A stretch of 64,000 bases of DNA from Polytrichum commune (GCA_950295325.1 OX485804.1:186001-250000); one strand, 5' to 3'; positions 22,527 to 35,547 are shown, counted from the first letter of the stretch. Numbers and translations are program-made. The notes: generated from the letters alone by a model not told the origin.

Positions 22527-25500
22527 ATGTCGGGAGTTCAACCTTACAATGATAAAGAGTTGACGAATACACAAAGTTTGACCAATGCAACTCCAATAGT
22601 GTGGAATACACAATTTGCACCTTTTGAGGATACATATGAATATAACCTCTTTAAAGATGACATAACACTGATACAAGAAAGTTCTTACAATGAATTCTTC
22701 AATTCCGTGAATGATGTTGAAGACCAACAAAATTACCAAAATTATGTAAAATCTTTTGAGGTTAGTTGAATAACATATGCGGTCACAATATCATTTAACT
22801 TCTATATTGGAGATTTAAAAATGGCCAATATCCTCAATAACCACTAAATATTTGGGACATTGTAATGGAAACATACACTAATCATTTTGTATTCATCAAT
22901 AATACTGAAATTGTGCTTAAAATTTTCACAATTCAACAAGTGTTCATATCCAACATGAAGTTAAGATTTGGTAACAAATATCTAGACATATACATTCATC
23001 TAGCCAACTTTATAAGTTTCTTGTACAATCATAAATGAGTGTCATTATGTCCACGCTTACTCATGACTAGGATATTGATTACATGCTAACTAAGTAAGAA
23101 ATGACAACAGATGGCAAACAAAACATTGTTGGACCTTGTTGAACAAAACACACAATGGTCAAGCATTAGCAATGTAGATGATGGACCACCACTTGGAACA
23201 ATGGAATCACAATTCTCCTTATCAATATCTGAAAACACACATCATAACTTACCGACTAACTTTTATCAACAACTTTTGCTATCACCAACAAACAATGTCA
23301 AGAATGATGTGGCCATAGACCAACAAACACTCGTGGAGTTACCAGAATTTTCATTGGATGATAATGAGGACATTCCGTATTCAAATGATATCACCATTGA
23401 TGAATTCCTCATGTTAATGTCAAATGATTCACAACTTTATAATGGTTTAAGTACAACCCCACAAGAATTTAATATTACCAAGAAAAGAGCTAATAGTCCA
23501 AACCCAAAGTATATCACAATCAACACCAAATATGGTTCATTATTCCATGATAATCCAATAACAAAGAGAGCCAAAACTCCTCTCTTTACATCCCCTTCAT
23601 CTTCACAAGCAAACTCCACTCCCCAATCTAACCTCACATCACCTCCTACGAATGAAACTCCACCATTGCAATATCCGATACCCCGCCAACTCCCATCTAT
23701 GATGCCAAACAATACTGACACCATGGAAACAATGTTCAATATGCTTGACGACCAAAGTCAAGTTGATGAAATTGAGCTTGGTGTAATCACACCACCAACA
23801 ATAGAACTTCCTTCGACACCTTTATTGTCAGTTGACCACATCAATGATGGTTTGGAAGGAGGAGGAGATCGTTGCAATAACTTGTTGGACTTTGTAGAAA
23901 GAGAAATAAATTTGACTTGTACGGAGACACTTGGCAATGAAAGAGAACTAGATGGTGTCACAAGCAACTTGCAACTCCCTAATCCTTTGGGTTGTCATGA
24001 TCCAAATAATGATGGCCATCACTATAATTTGGACCCACACGGATTGCGTCTAATGCCCACCATGACATCTAATATTGTTGGTCCCATCCCTCCAAACACT
24101 AATAGTGTTGAGAATCTTGCAACACTTACGTATAAAAAAGAAGGGAAGAACACTCCCAAGGCTACAAAGGTGCATAAAGTCAATGATGATGGTAAAAGAC
24201 ATGATAAAAACATAGAAGGAGTGTATTATAATACGCGATGGAAACTTTGGGAAGCAAGACTTACTGATTCAAATAAAAAACAAATTAGCTTTGGGTTGTT
24301 TAATACTATGGAAGAAGCATCTAGAATTCGTGATTTGGGAATGCTAAAAATGAAGGGTTCATCAAGTAAGCTTAATAACCCACGACATGATTATGTTCAA
24401 GATATAATAGAGATGCAAAAATGGAACACAAGAGATTATTTTTGGTCATTGAAAAGACATTCCGTGAGATTTAACAGTAGATCGGCAAGCTATAAAGGAA
24501 TTCGAATAGCACATAAATCCCCTAAATGGGTTGTAAAAGTAGGATGCTCAAAGGTCATAAATAGTAAAAAATATGCACATTTGGGTACTTACGAGGATCC
24601 AGCAGTTGCTGCCATTGTGTATGATATTGGTACTCTATATTTTAATACTTGGGATCATGCTATTACAAATTATCGCCCTGGACTTTATAGTCTCGAAGAT
24701 GTGCAGAAATTTGAAAAGCTTGTCAAAGAACGCAAAATTGATGACATATTGAAGTGGGATTTGATACCAAGAATACTCGCTGAATCATTGCCACCACCAA
24801 GGCAAATTACCCAATCGTTAAATAATTCAAAAATTGGAGCCACTAATGAATCACAAACAACATACGAGGAAAATACATCTAGCATCTTCGATGTATTTGA
24901 TTTAGGAGACCAAACTATAATGAAAAGGTCTAATCACAATGACACCAAGATAAGTCCTAATCATGTGGTCACGCAACAATCAATCCAACTTGAAGACACC
25001 ATAGATATGCAAAGCATGAACACACAACAAGTTACAAAAGGTGAATCCATAAACTTTGAACATGTGCCACATAACATAGATGAATTTGATCCTTATTATT
25101 CAATTGAAATGTCGATGAAGTTGTCATGGGACCGTGTGTATAGAAGCAACGGGCCTACAAAAGACTGGATGGAACGATTGCATCCTAGGGCAATTGGTAA
25201 GTATTTCATGTTATTTTCCTTGGAGCACATTGAGGCTGCATGGAATTATTATAATTATAATCATGACAAATTACATGCCAAACTATGGCTTGACACTTGT
25301 GGAGTTCCAACTTGGACACCCAAACATATCATAGGTCAAATTGTAGAAAAAAGAGAATATGATCGATACTTTCCATGCATAGTGGGGATTAGATCAAGAT
25401 ATTTATTTGCATTGGATGCACGGCTATATCGTGAATCCCAACCTACACACATACAACATTGTCAAAAGCAATGGTTGAGCATGCCCAATTTGAGATTCAT

Positions 25501-26677
25501 GCCTGATGGAGTGACAACTATAATAGCTGGTAATGCGGGTTTGCTTGTTGTTGTTGGCGGTAACCAACCCCAACCTCTTTCAACAAATCGATTAAAAAAT
25601 GAATGGGCAAAATTGCAAGAACCTTATTGTCATGTATGGCAAGAATTTGATTATCAAGAAGCAAAAGGCCAATCAATGATATTTGTTGTCAATCCATTGA
25701 CACGAGAGCATCGACTATTGCCACCCATACCTTTCAAAGTTTTACGAGATATGGCTGCAGATTTCAAATTCTATGAAGTTGATAGAATTGATTATCAGTT
25801 GGTTGTTGTGGGAACATGTGAATCAGAGGCAATGTCGGAAGATGTGATAGTTGTCCAAAATAAATCAAAATCTAGGTCTAAACAATCTAACGTTGCTTTG
25901 GCAATATATTGCTCAAGACAAAATAAATGGGTTCATTTTGACCTCATTTCGAATGCTAGTAGTAGTTTGCCACCTAAGGACTTGAGTTATTATGGACGCT
26001 CGGGCATTGCTCTCCTTGACCACTCTGTTTTTTATGGGGGTTTAATGTTTACATCGGATATATACAAACATTTTGGGGTGCAAGTTCCGGCCCTCTTTTA
26101 TTTTAACTTCAAAAACGGGGAAGAACAACACCTCGCGTTGGATTTTAGCACTGTGGCCATGCAATATGTGGTTGAAGTTGTTGAGCCCCCTCGACTTCTC
26201 AGAATAGGGCTAGATACAATTTTTGCAGTCACACTTGGAGTAAGTCCAATGGATAATAAAGACCAAAAGTTTATAATTACTCAAGTTTTGTTAAACGAGG
26301 ATGGCAGCCCTTCAGGCTCTTTTAATCTGGTTCGGAATGGTGTTATGCCATATCATCTTTTTCAATTGTTGTTTAGGACACGCTTTATTGACAACGATGT
26401 TCTAGAACAATATATGGAAGGTAGTCTTTTGCAATCAAATGTGACAGAAAAAGGAAGGCCTCCTCCTGTCTGGGAGGTTGTTGGTAATGAAAACTATGTG
26501 GCAGTGAAAATCGCATCTCAAGATCCATTGATTGCTATCTATGATGTCAAATCTATGGAATGGGGCTATACTGCATTCCCGTATGTGACCGTAAGAGAAA
26601 CTTTTGCTGATAGTAGACACCACAATTGGACGTTTGCTAGTGGAGTCTACGAGCCTGTTTGGCTTGCAATCCCTTGA
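22527..26677 (+). CDS. Double-AP2 protein fused to an F-box-associated (kelch/propeller-like) region
   Basis: The model has two exons: 22527-22760 (78 codons, ATG preceded by an in-frame TGA at 22485) and 23111-26677 (1188 codons). The 350-bp intron has donor GAG|GTTAGT, a TGCTAAC branch-like site near 23085 and acceptor ACAACAG, all in phase 0, giving about 1266 residues. Exon-2 residues 1-360 are Asn/Thr/Pro-rich and low in structure. Residues about 368-425 form an AP2-like domain (EGVYYNTRWKLWEARL, FGLFNTMEEASR, LKMKG). A second, clearer one lies at about 458-525 (YKGIR, WVVKVG, LGTYEDPAVAAIVYD, AITNYRPGLY). From about 660 to the end the protein resembles the beta-propeller part of plant F-box proteins (GLLVVVGG, VNPLTREHRLLPPIPF, VALAIYCSRQNKWVHFD). 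A canonical F-box is not evident; residues about 690-735 could be a degenerate one. The role is inferred, namely a DNA-binding protein with a protein-interaction module, possibly a ubiquitin-ligase adaptor. The long uninterrupted frame argues that it is a real gene. Confidence 0.8.
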
Positions 26678-29368
26678 TATTCAAATGACACTGAAACATG
26701 ATATTCGAATGATTCACAGATTGATATCACCAAACTTCATGATGGTTTGGTGGTTGCATGTTCTGAGATATGTGTTTCTAAAGCCATACTATAATTGTGA
26801 TATTTCTTAAATTTACAAGAAAACTGGAGAAAAGGAGAAACATACACGCAGTTACATGAGGAAAGACAAATTTTGTTTTAATTTAGGAGCATGACTACAC
26901 CAAATATTGTGTTCAGTCTCACCAATTCTACCTGTCTTGCTCATTACTAATTGTAAATCCCAGTGAAGTGTCACCAACACTAAATGTAAAGCTAACATTA
27001 TTTGTCACTTACTAAGTGGATTTTCATCCAAATTTCAAACATCAATGACAATGTTTTATTTTCTATTGCAATGAAACTCGTGAACTCGCCATACTTGTTG
27101 ACATTGAGGCCACGAAAGAAACATGCGGAAAAAAACATCGAAAGGAAATTTCAGAATGATAATGATCTACATGAAATTTGGAATATCGATGATCTACATG
27201 AAAATCCTGAACTTCAAACCCCTTGACGGATCCTTGAGGAGCTCTCTATAACATGCTCAAATTGATTTTTTTCGTTCACTTCCAACGCCTGCAAATGGTC
27301 TAGAATCCTTACACCCTATCCTTCCAAGTCGCATTAAATCCCTACATCCTATCCTTTAAAGTCGCAACGATACGAACATTGTTACAAAAAAATCAAACCC
27401 TACCAAACATGTGATCACATTTTGAAAATGCCTTACACCCTAGTTGCCAGCAAATTGAATGTCAAGGCATGAGAAAGAAAGTTTTTCCACACTGGAATTA
27501 TTTGTGTACCATGCTACAAAATCATTGCATCGAGCACACCCTCGAGCACATGAGTCATTAGGGTGGAGGTGCAACCTAGAGAAGAGTGGATGACAAGACC
27601 AAGTAAGGTTTTGGCCAATGGATGAACTTAAAGTTTTTCATCCATCATCCATGAGAATATTTGTACACTATTTCATAAGAAGTATTATAAAAAAAGTTAT
27701 TGCAATGACTTAAAAATCATATATTACGGTCTCAACTATAAATGGATTACCTTCTATTTATAGATTGTCTCCTTAATTTATGATGTTCTAGCTATAAATA
27801 GCCACGTTTTGCAATCATTATATCTCGTCTTCAATTATAAATATATTACATCCTATGTTTAGTGAATATCTTAATTCTGTGAAAGTTCAAGTGTAATAGC
27901 CACCTTCTATTTTTACAACATAAATAATTCAAGAACAACTTTGCCAATATAATCATATACTCAGTCTCATCATAATAAAAATTATGTCAAAACACCTTTT
28001 ATATTAATAACACTTGTTGTATTTAATTTCCTTAGGCAATCGATCACAAGTTTGAATCTTAAATAACGTAGGTTCAAGGTTTATTATAGAATGAAGAATA
28101 ATAGAGGAATGAAATAAATACACAAAGAATTAATTATGATTTGGTACATGTTGAACAATTGATAACTCTTGCACGCAACCTCATACATTCTCATTCCGTT
28201 ACTAAATAAATTTTCTCTTCCTCCCATTAATTTCCTTAATGCCTCTAAACTTTTCTTTCTCTCTCGATCGGTGATCTCTCTCTCTCAAATAATTCTAGGT
28301 ATCATCAAAAAAATTGGAAAGAAGTTTTTTAATTTTTTTTTAAATAATTTAAAAAAGAAATCTTGTTAGTTGTTAGCTCAAACTTCCTTTCAACACTTGG
28401 ATTTAGTATTGAGATGTTGAAATTGGTGATTTCTAAATGAAACGACATGTTAGTAAGCTTAGGAGTCTAAAGTTATGACTATCGTCACAAAGATAGTTAA
28501 GGGCTATAGACATGTGCAGAAATTAAAAAATATCTTTTGAGAGCCTGGCTATGATAAGTACAACTTTTGAGAGTTGAGTCTCTTGTCAATATAGTTGATT
28601 CGGCTATTGTCAGAGGAGATAGGACAAAAGTTTTAGTGTGTGCTAATATAGAAAAAAAAAGTCATCTTAGGAAGAGTGACTTTGTGTGTATTCAAGGCTT
28701 TAATCTCAAATCTTTGTGATTATCATAATTGTCAACGGGCTACAATCGGATTCGATATATGGGTGTAAAATCTTGATATATCGTAGCTGGATAGCATTGT
28801 CTTGAATCATAAGTGTTTACTTAATTTGAGACTTTGATTGAGTGATCTGAGGTTATTTTTGTAGTTTTTGAAATATTGTGATTTGAAGTGTGGCACTAAT
28901 GCGTTGTTTCTAAATTGCCGAATTTGACTTATAAGTGATTTCAGGGGTGATAGATGGCTTAGTATAGCTATGTGCACAATGGTCTGAATGTGTGGGTGAA
29001 TGGAGTGAAGAACACATTGTCAGCACAATCATCTATGAAAGCTACTAAATGTTATCGTCTTCAATTCCTTGATAAACAATCAGTTAGTATATAGGAAGGG
29101 TTTATGAGTTGCACCAAAAAGATTGGTAAAATGTGGGTAGAATACATAGAACCTATTGAGATAGAGTTACGTTGGTATCAAAAGTGAAATTGGTCAAAAT
29201 GGACTTATGACTTAACTACCACCTTGATGCTATTATAACCCTAGCTTCAATGACATGTTCTAGGGTTAGATTATTATGATCTTATGGATGAAAAAATCTT
29301 CAATTTTTTTCTTCATTGGAAAGTGGAAGTGGATTGTACGTGTAGCAAATGCCCATTTGTTTTAAGGA

Positions 29369-29406
<38 letters not shown>

Positions 29407-30316
29407 GCATCTATGAGCATAAATTGAAAACCTTAGTATGTATATACATGAGTCTATTATCTAGCATAGCATTAGTGAGTATAATATTCTTTTTCTCCCA
29501 TAAAATCCTCGTATAGATTTCAAAGTCACCCATGCACATCATTTAAAATTCCACTGAAGAATCCACCCCGTTTCCCCGTCCATGGAATCAGAGACTTTCA
29601 CCTCTAAGTGGGACATGAGATACAATGTAAAGCAACCCTAAGGCACAACTTACATGTTCTAAAGAAATTGCATGCTCAAGCACGGGTTATGGGGGGATGA
29701 TGTAGCTTGGGTGTTTTCTTGTTTTCTTGAATTTGTCCAAGTTGAGTGTAGACATCTGTGCTAGATTACATTAGTATGTAATTTTGGCGAACTCTTGGCA
29801 AATTATGGTTTTGGTAGCTTTAAAAGTGCCATGATTCTAAAAATTGTTGGAAACTCATCAAGGAGTTGGGTTGTGGTGAGTTGATTTCGGAATGTGATAA
29901 TCAAACGTGAGAATTTAAAACAATTTTATTACATCAAACAAAGATATTTTTAGAGGTTGTTTCCCCATCCACTTTCGAACCTTGTTATATTGTAATATTA
30001 ATATCTTGTATGATATGAAAACCAAGTGTGGTCCACATTCTATCCATAATCACTCATTTTTTTGCATATCTTTTATTAGTATGTCAACAATTCCCTTACA
30101 AACGTGCTATATTGTGGCAATTTTGGTCTACTAGATGTAGAAAGGCTTTCTTCAACATTGAAAAAGAGCATTGACGAATTTTGTAATAATAATTGTAGTT
30201 GGAGTGATAACTTTTCATGTGGAAATTTTTGCTCATAAGATTCAAATTCTCAAGCATAAATATTGTAAAAGTGCATAAATATGAAGCACAATTGTAGTTG
30301 TCGTTGGTAGGAGATA
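26678..30316. other. AT-rich spacer downstream of the AP2 gene
   Basis: No gene recognised. It contains a CT-rich patch (about 28256-28290) and a (TA)n microsatellite at about 29371-29404. The frames at 27002-27226 and 28169-28369 are AT-driven. The 3' UTR and poly(A) site of the AP2 gene should fall in the first few hundred bases, but no signal stands out. Confidence 0.5.
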
Positions 30317-30589
30317 ATGTGTTGGGGCCGGGGATTCGTGGCACTCGTGTATTCTCATTAGTGAGAGTTCATTCATCTTTGCGAATGAGATGAACCACTT
30401 TAGATACTTCCATACGTCGTCGGTTCCTTGTCTCAAGGGTTTCAAAAATACCAAGTTTTAGTAGTTTTAAAAATCCTAGTCTAATCTAATACTTAAGGCA
30501 CCAATATAAAGGGGTATAGACATAAAAAAAAAACAATGCCTCATATAGAAGCAAGTGGGGGCATCTTGTGTTGCCTAATCCGGTTATTT

Positions 30590-31010
30590 TAAAGAAAAAT
30601 TAACATGGGCGGACGTTAAATACCCCCTCACGAACTTTCGGAGGTATCAAATCCGGGTTGGGGCAACCTTCTACATAAATTTTCTAAACCCGACCGAAAA
30701 TTGTTGTCCGCCTTGCCCAACTTCAAAAAAACCATTGCCCTTGCATTCTTGAAGGCCACTTGACTACAAATCCCATTTTGAGTGCACTTCACCTTCAAGA
30801 TCTAAATTTCAATATATATGTGCACTTCTAATTAGTAAATAAGCAATTGATTGGGATTTCATTCCGGAAGTGAAACCATCAATGAAGCACGTAATTAACT
30901 TGGAGGTCAAAAACATTACAAACTCCTCATTAACATTGAGGTTATAATTTTGTGACTTACCGTTTAAAATTATCTTTGTCATTCTAATGATAGTTAGTGC
31001 AAGTGTTCAT
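30590..31010 (+). repeat. Dispersed repeat family A, copy 2
   Basis: The stretch 30723-30997 matches the reverse complement of 7740-7997 and, directly, 46353-46622. The preceding GC-rich part (30600-30720) resembles 8005-8108 in reverse. Here the repeat is enclosed in the left arm of the MULE-like element, so it was present before or carried with that element. Confidence 0.7.
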
Positions 31011-31548
31011 AAGATGACCAAAATGAAACAATGAAAATAGAATATAAAACATCTAACAAAAAATTATATAAATATCAATTTTATTTTCTAGATAATATAA
31101 TATAAGGTATAAATAAATGACATGTTATTTGGAATTAGACTTGTGGGACAACGTTACGGATGAGGTATACTTAGAAAATCATAAGTTTCTGACTATAGCC
31201 TATCTGAATTATTGTAATAATTTATCCTCATCACATATTGTATTATCTTTAAAATCACATAGTGTATATTATTTATTTTTAAATAATAATAATAATATTG
31301 AATTGATTTTTTTAGATCACCAATTTATCATAAGGTGATATATATTATTTTGACATATTACAAATGTTTGAGCAATCACACCCGTGCAAAATAAATGAAT
31401 TATGAACAAAAAAAATGGTCTATGACAACACGTCATAATTATATATTGCACACGTTGATATCTTGCGATATTTATCAAAATAATCATGTGGAATTCAAAG
31501 CCACATTATGGCCTTGGAAACAACTCATGGGAGGTTAGAAAATAGGTG
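31011..31548. other. AT-rich interior of the MULE-like element
   Basis: No gene recognised. The frame at 31117-31338 is AT-driven. Composition changes abruptly to GC-rich at 31549, marking the nested element. Confidence 0.5.
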
Positions 31549-34500
31549 TCGTAGCACGGTGGTAACGTATTCGGTTAATTAACCTAATTAACGCGTAAAA
31601 CGTCAAAACCGCGCCGAGTTCGTTCCCACGAAGAATCTGCGGTTATTTACAATACAAGAGAGAGGAAATATTTGACTAACACACACACACACAAGAAACA
31701 CCAGAAACTAAGCTAGCACAAAGCGGATTAAGAAATCCGGGATATTACGGAAATTATAGCACGGAAATTTCCGCCTTCCCGGTAGTGGACCGAGGTAGGG
31801 AACACAACACAAAGGATGGACAAGCTCCCACCCTAGAGTAGTAACAACAATAGACTCAGCGTCCCGAATCCATAGTATAACAACTATATACACCCCATTC
31901 TAAGATTCCTTATTACGGGTCATGACTTCCGGGATAAGGTTTCCGCGATGGAGGTAGCGGATCCTACCTGTATTTCCACTATCCGCTATATTTTCGACCG
32001 TGTCACAAGGACCATAATTTTAGGGATTTAGGCTAGAATGCTCAGAGAGACTTGGTAGTTGTTCATCAAGATTTCACCCTCTGGGTTGATTTCTTAGGGT
32101 TGTCTCCATTTCTCCACTTCCTCCTTCTAGCTACTACTCCCTTAGACTAGTGTTATGATGGGGGCAACCCTCCCTCGGGAAGGTGTCCCACTCAAGTATC
32201 CGACGCGTGCCACCCCCTTTTGACGGGAGAAAAGGTGGAGGAAGTTTTGGGTCTACAAAACCAGCCTGATCCGCTTTCCGTGATGGCACAATTTCCACTA
32301 TACCACACGCGGAAACCGAATCCTCCCTCGAGAAAGGTGGAAACACAACATCTTCGTTCCTATCCTCACGATGGGTAGCAAGTGCTGTTCCACAGGTCAC
32401 ACAAGATAGGATCTAAGGTTTGTTGATTTCCGTGACGGCGGGGCTAACATAGGGATGGGGCTACCACGCCTACCATCCGCGGTGGGAACTAAGCGCCAGT
32501 CGCGGCAAGTGCATGAGTGTTCTAGACCATTCCGTTACTGCTGATCGGTGTGATCCACTTCCATGTCACGGCAAGCGGAAGGCGTAAACCAGAACTCTCC
32601 CCCTACTATTGGACAAGTCTATCCACTGCTGCTCATTGTCGGTCCCTAGTTGGACGGAGTAAGTGGGGAAGAACCTACCGTGTGTGTGGAACTTCCCTTG
32701 CCCAACAACCCCACGGTGGGGTTCTTTCCCCTTGCTCGGCCAATCCTTTCCTCCTTTCCGCGCTTAAGATTCCTCCGCCCATCACCTGCTCACACAGGGG
32801 CGTTTTAACCACACGCACCTCGGGGTATTACTGACCCCCTGTCCTATCACGGAATACTAACCTAACTAACCTACACAATGATAGGGAATGGCGGAAAACT
32901 CGGAAACCTCAAGTACGGAAAAGAGGGACCACTTGCATTACACATGTCCTCAAGACTCAACTCAAACCGAAGGTGGAGTAAAGCATAAGGTATGAATTGA
33001 ACAAAAGAACACTTGCATTGCAATATGATGAGGGAAACACCGAAGTGTTCTCCCTTAAAACCAAACTAACACCCACATGCCATGGTTTCCATACCGGAAA
33101 TCGCGGGCCCCGTGGCAGTCCTGACAATCCACCTCATGGAGAGGTAAAAACCCAAACAAAGAAAATGACGAGGCGCACAATCCGGGGCCACCTAACTACT
33201 TGCCCAAAACAATCCAAAATAGAATCATAACTAAAATCTACTCCTTATCCTTCCGCTTCTTCAACTTGGCTTCCTTCTTATTCTGCTTCCGCTCCTCGCG
33301 GCGGTCCGCGCTGTCCGCGCTGTCCGGTGCCAAAAATGAAGCACGTGGTGGCGCCACTTGTACATCGTGAGCATTCGGCGCGGATATCACTCCCACGCGG
33401 TCCATCGTTTCCGCAACGACCGGTGCCAGTGGGGCGGAAAGTTGTTTGGCCGGCGGGAATTCCGGAGCAAGAATGGCAAGTGGCGGCGGATCCCGGACAA
33501 CCACTTGGAAGTCCGTGGCAAGGGTTGGAGTTGAGACATCGGCCACGTGACAATCGCCCAAGGTTTCCTCTCCAACCGCGGCGGAAACTGGGATGGCATT
33601 GGGAACTAACACCTCCGTGGTGGAAACCGGGAAAGTCGTGATCGCCGTGATGTCCTCCACCTGGTCCACCTTCCACCGCGGTACCTTGAATTTCCACCAT
33701 GTCATGAGGGGTCAAGTCGGAGTAGCCGGATGAAGACTCCCTCTCCTCCGATGACTCAACTACCACGGGAAACAACTCCTTGCAACTAGCAATGAGGGCC
33801 TTCATTGCTCTCAAGGATGCATCCATCTTACTCCTTTGATCCATGATGAAGGTAACCATCTTCGACCCGGAAATGTGGCCCGCGTTCTTCAATTCCGCGT
33901 CGAACATCTTGGCTTTCCACCACACGTTCTCCGGGATTTCTACCATATCACCCAATTTTTGTACCGTGAGAGTGGTATCCTTTACCTGCTTAAGGAGCTC
34001 CTCTCGCTCCGCCTCCAACTTCCATTTTTCCGCAGTAAGGTGGTCCACCTTACTCTCCAGTTTCCGCAACCGGCGCGGATCTTGGATGGCCTCCTTTATT
34101 GCGGCAACCAAACTCTCCCGCGGCGGGTTGCCCACCAACTCCCTTACTTGGTGCATTTGTAGCTCATAGTCCACAATCCGGGACCGTACTCCCTCCAAGT
34201 CGCGGATAATGGAGTCCACCGGATTGTCCTCCAAGGGAAAGGTGGAGGTTCCACCTCCTACCGGCTTGGTGGCGGACCGGGTCCGCGTCGCACGACTTCC
34301 CAACATTAGTTTCCGCTTCTTGGTCATGGGCCGCTTTTCGTCGCTCATCTCCACCACTTCTTTCTCCTTCGAGTCTTCTTGGCCCATCTCCGGCTCCGAG
34401 TCGGTAGTCTGGAGTTCCCGCATGAACTGATGCGATGTCCATAGGGTATCTTCTTCGTCCGTGAGCAAGTTTTCGTGTGCGTAAAGGTGGAAAAGGTAAG

Positions 34501-35412
34501 GCCCAATGTATGAAGGTTGGCCGCGCTTAGTGTTGGTTGCCAACTTGTGCACCAACTCCCCAATGATGCTCCCCCAATCCACCACCTTCTTCTCGGAGTA
34601 TGCAAGGAGTAAGGTGGTGACAAGGGTAAGAGTGATGTTATAAGGTTTTTCCGGGCTAAAGATAGGCACTAGAAAAGCCAACATCCTCCTTTCCCTCTCA
34701 TCTTTGCAATTCTTCACAAAATATCCATACTTGGGGTCTAGCCTCTGGGAGAATTTGTCCCTCGTACAATCCTCTCTCTTAGTGGCCATTCCATCCCCTC
34801 CTTGCTTGAACCCGTAAACCCGACTCCACAATTCCGCATTCCACCTATCCGGTCGGCCCCGGATGGTGGAAGCGTAAACTTGGTCCACCTCCCCGGTGAC
34901 CAACTCCCTCACCATCTCCTCATAACGTACTCTCCACGACTTTTCCCATAACCCGAGGCAGCCCATGCGCCTCAAGTCTGCCTCCAACTCTTCGTTCTCC
35001 TCTCTACCAGTGGGGGTGACCACGTGCACCTTGCGGAGGGCTAGCGGCTTGTCCGCGATCCGCTTCCGTGTTTGGGTGGCCATAGTGGTTGCGGCCCGCC
35101 GTCGCCGGTGCGGTCCGCGCCTTTCTAAGGTTTCCGAGTCGAAACGGAATCCCTAACACTAACTCAATTCGGTATTTTTAACTACTTTAATGATTTTAGT
35201 TTTTCTCCTCAATTCTAACTAGCCTACCTAACAATCTACCAATAAAGTACTCTACTTATTATGTTTTCCTCGCTCAAACCTATTCCTTAATCTTAAGACA
35301 CGGTTTCTTAAGGTTTTAAGAAAAGGCGGGCCGCGACAATAGGCTTAGAGCATCCAAGGCCACATCATTGCCCCTTGCCAACTAATTAATATTTATAAAA
35401 TAACTATGATGG
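31549..35412 (-). mobile_element. Nested GC-rich element carrying the coiled-coil gene, copy 2
   Basis: The borders are inferred from an abrupt composition change at 31549 and an 11-bp direct repeat, AGAAAATAGGT, at 31538-31548 and 35413-35423, which would be the target duplication. No inverted ends or LTRs are visible. The left tip (GTCGTAGCACGGTGGTAACG) resembles a tRNA 5' half, with an A-box-like TAGCACGGTGG and a later GAGTTCGTTCCC B-box-like stretch at about 31617. A long target duplication plus a tRNA-like tip would fit a retroposed unit, but there is no poly(A) tail and the gene reads the other way. The class is therefore open. The stretch 31640-33237 is non-coding with a CGGAAA/TTTCCG bias. 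Confidence 0.45.
33238..35083 (-). CDS. Transposon-associated coiled-coil protein, copy 2
   Basis: A minus-strand frame from 35083 is open for 601 codons to 33278. Around 33700 the plausible reading shifts to the frame ending at 33238, whose tail (Lys/Glu/Arg-rich, RREERKQNKKEAKLKKRKDKE region) looks like real protein, while the original frame turns Gly/His/Cys-rich. One indel there is likely. The N-terminal globular part (residues about 30-210) contains W-SRVYGFKQG, RERRMLAFLVPIFSPEKP and an IIGELVHKLA segment. A charged, Lys-rich linker (about 235-275) could be a nuclear localisation signal. Then comes a long coiled coil (about 290-450). Copy 1 at 3641-5296 has the same order. There are no catalytic motifs. 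It may be a structural or DNA-binding factor of the mobile element. The resemblance to putative plant transposon proteins is by layout only. Confidence 0.65.
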
Positions 35413-35547
35413 AGAAAATAGGTCTTACATGCCAACTCGGAGGTGTTTTATTAAAGTAAGCTCCATCCGAGCTTCTTGATGGACTCATCCGATTTTCGTT
35501 ACCGGATGACTTTACTTGAGTGCCACGAATCCCCGGCCATGTGTTGG

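Larger units (their letters stand above)
30326..35538. mobile_element. MULE-like element with 9-bp target duplication
   Basis: A perfect 21-bp inverted terminal repeat (left 30326-30346 starting GGCCGGGGATTCG, right 35518-35538) is flanked by an exact 9-bp direct repeat, ATGTGTTGG, at 30317-30325 and 35539-35547. Just inside the ends, both arms carry a small palindrome (about 30360-30390 and 35480-35512), so the arms resemble each other beyond the perfect part. A 9-bp duplication is the hallmark of Mutator-like elements. No MuDR-type transposase is present, so this is a non-autonomous copy. It holds a family A repeat, AT-rich filler and a nested GC-rich element with a coiled-coil gene. Confidence 0.85.

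Noticed and set aside
23437-23739. Minus-strand 100-codon frame inside the AP2 exon
   Set aside because: It is antisense to a supported coding exon, with no motif.
31549-31630. Functional tRNA gene
   Set aside because: A-box and B-box are imperfect, about 67 bp apart, and the acceptor arms do not pair.
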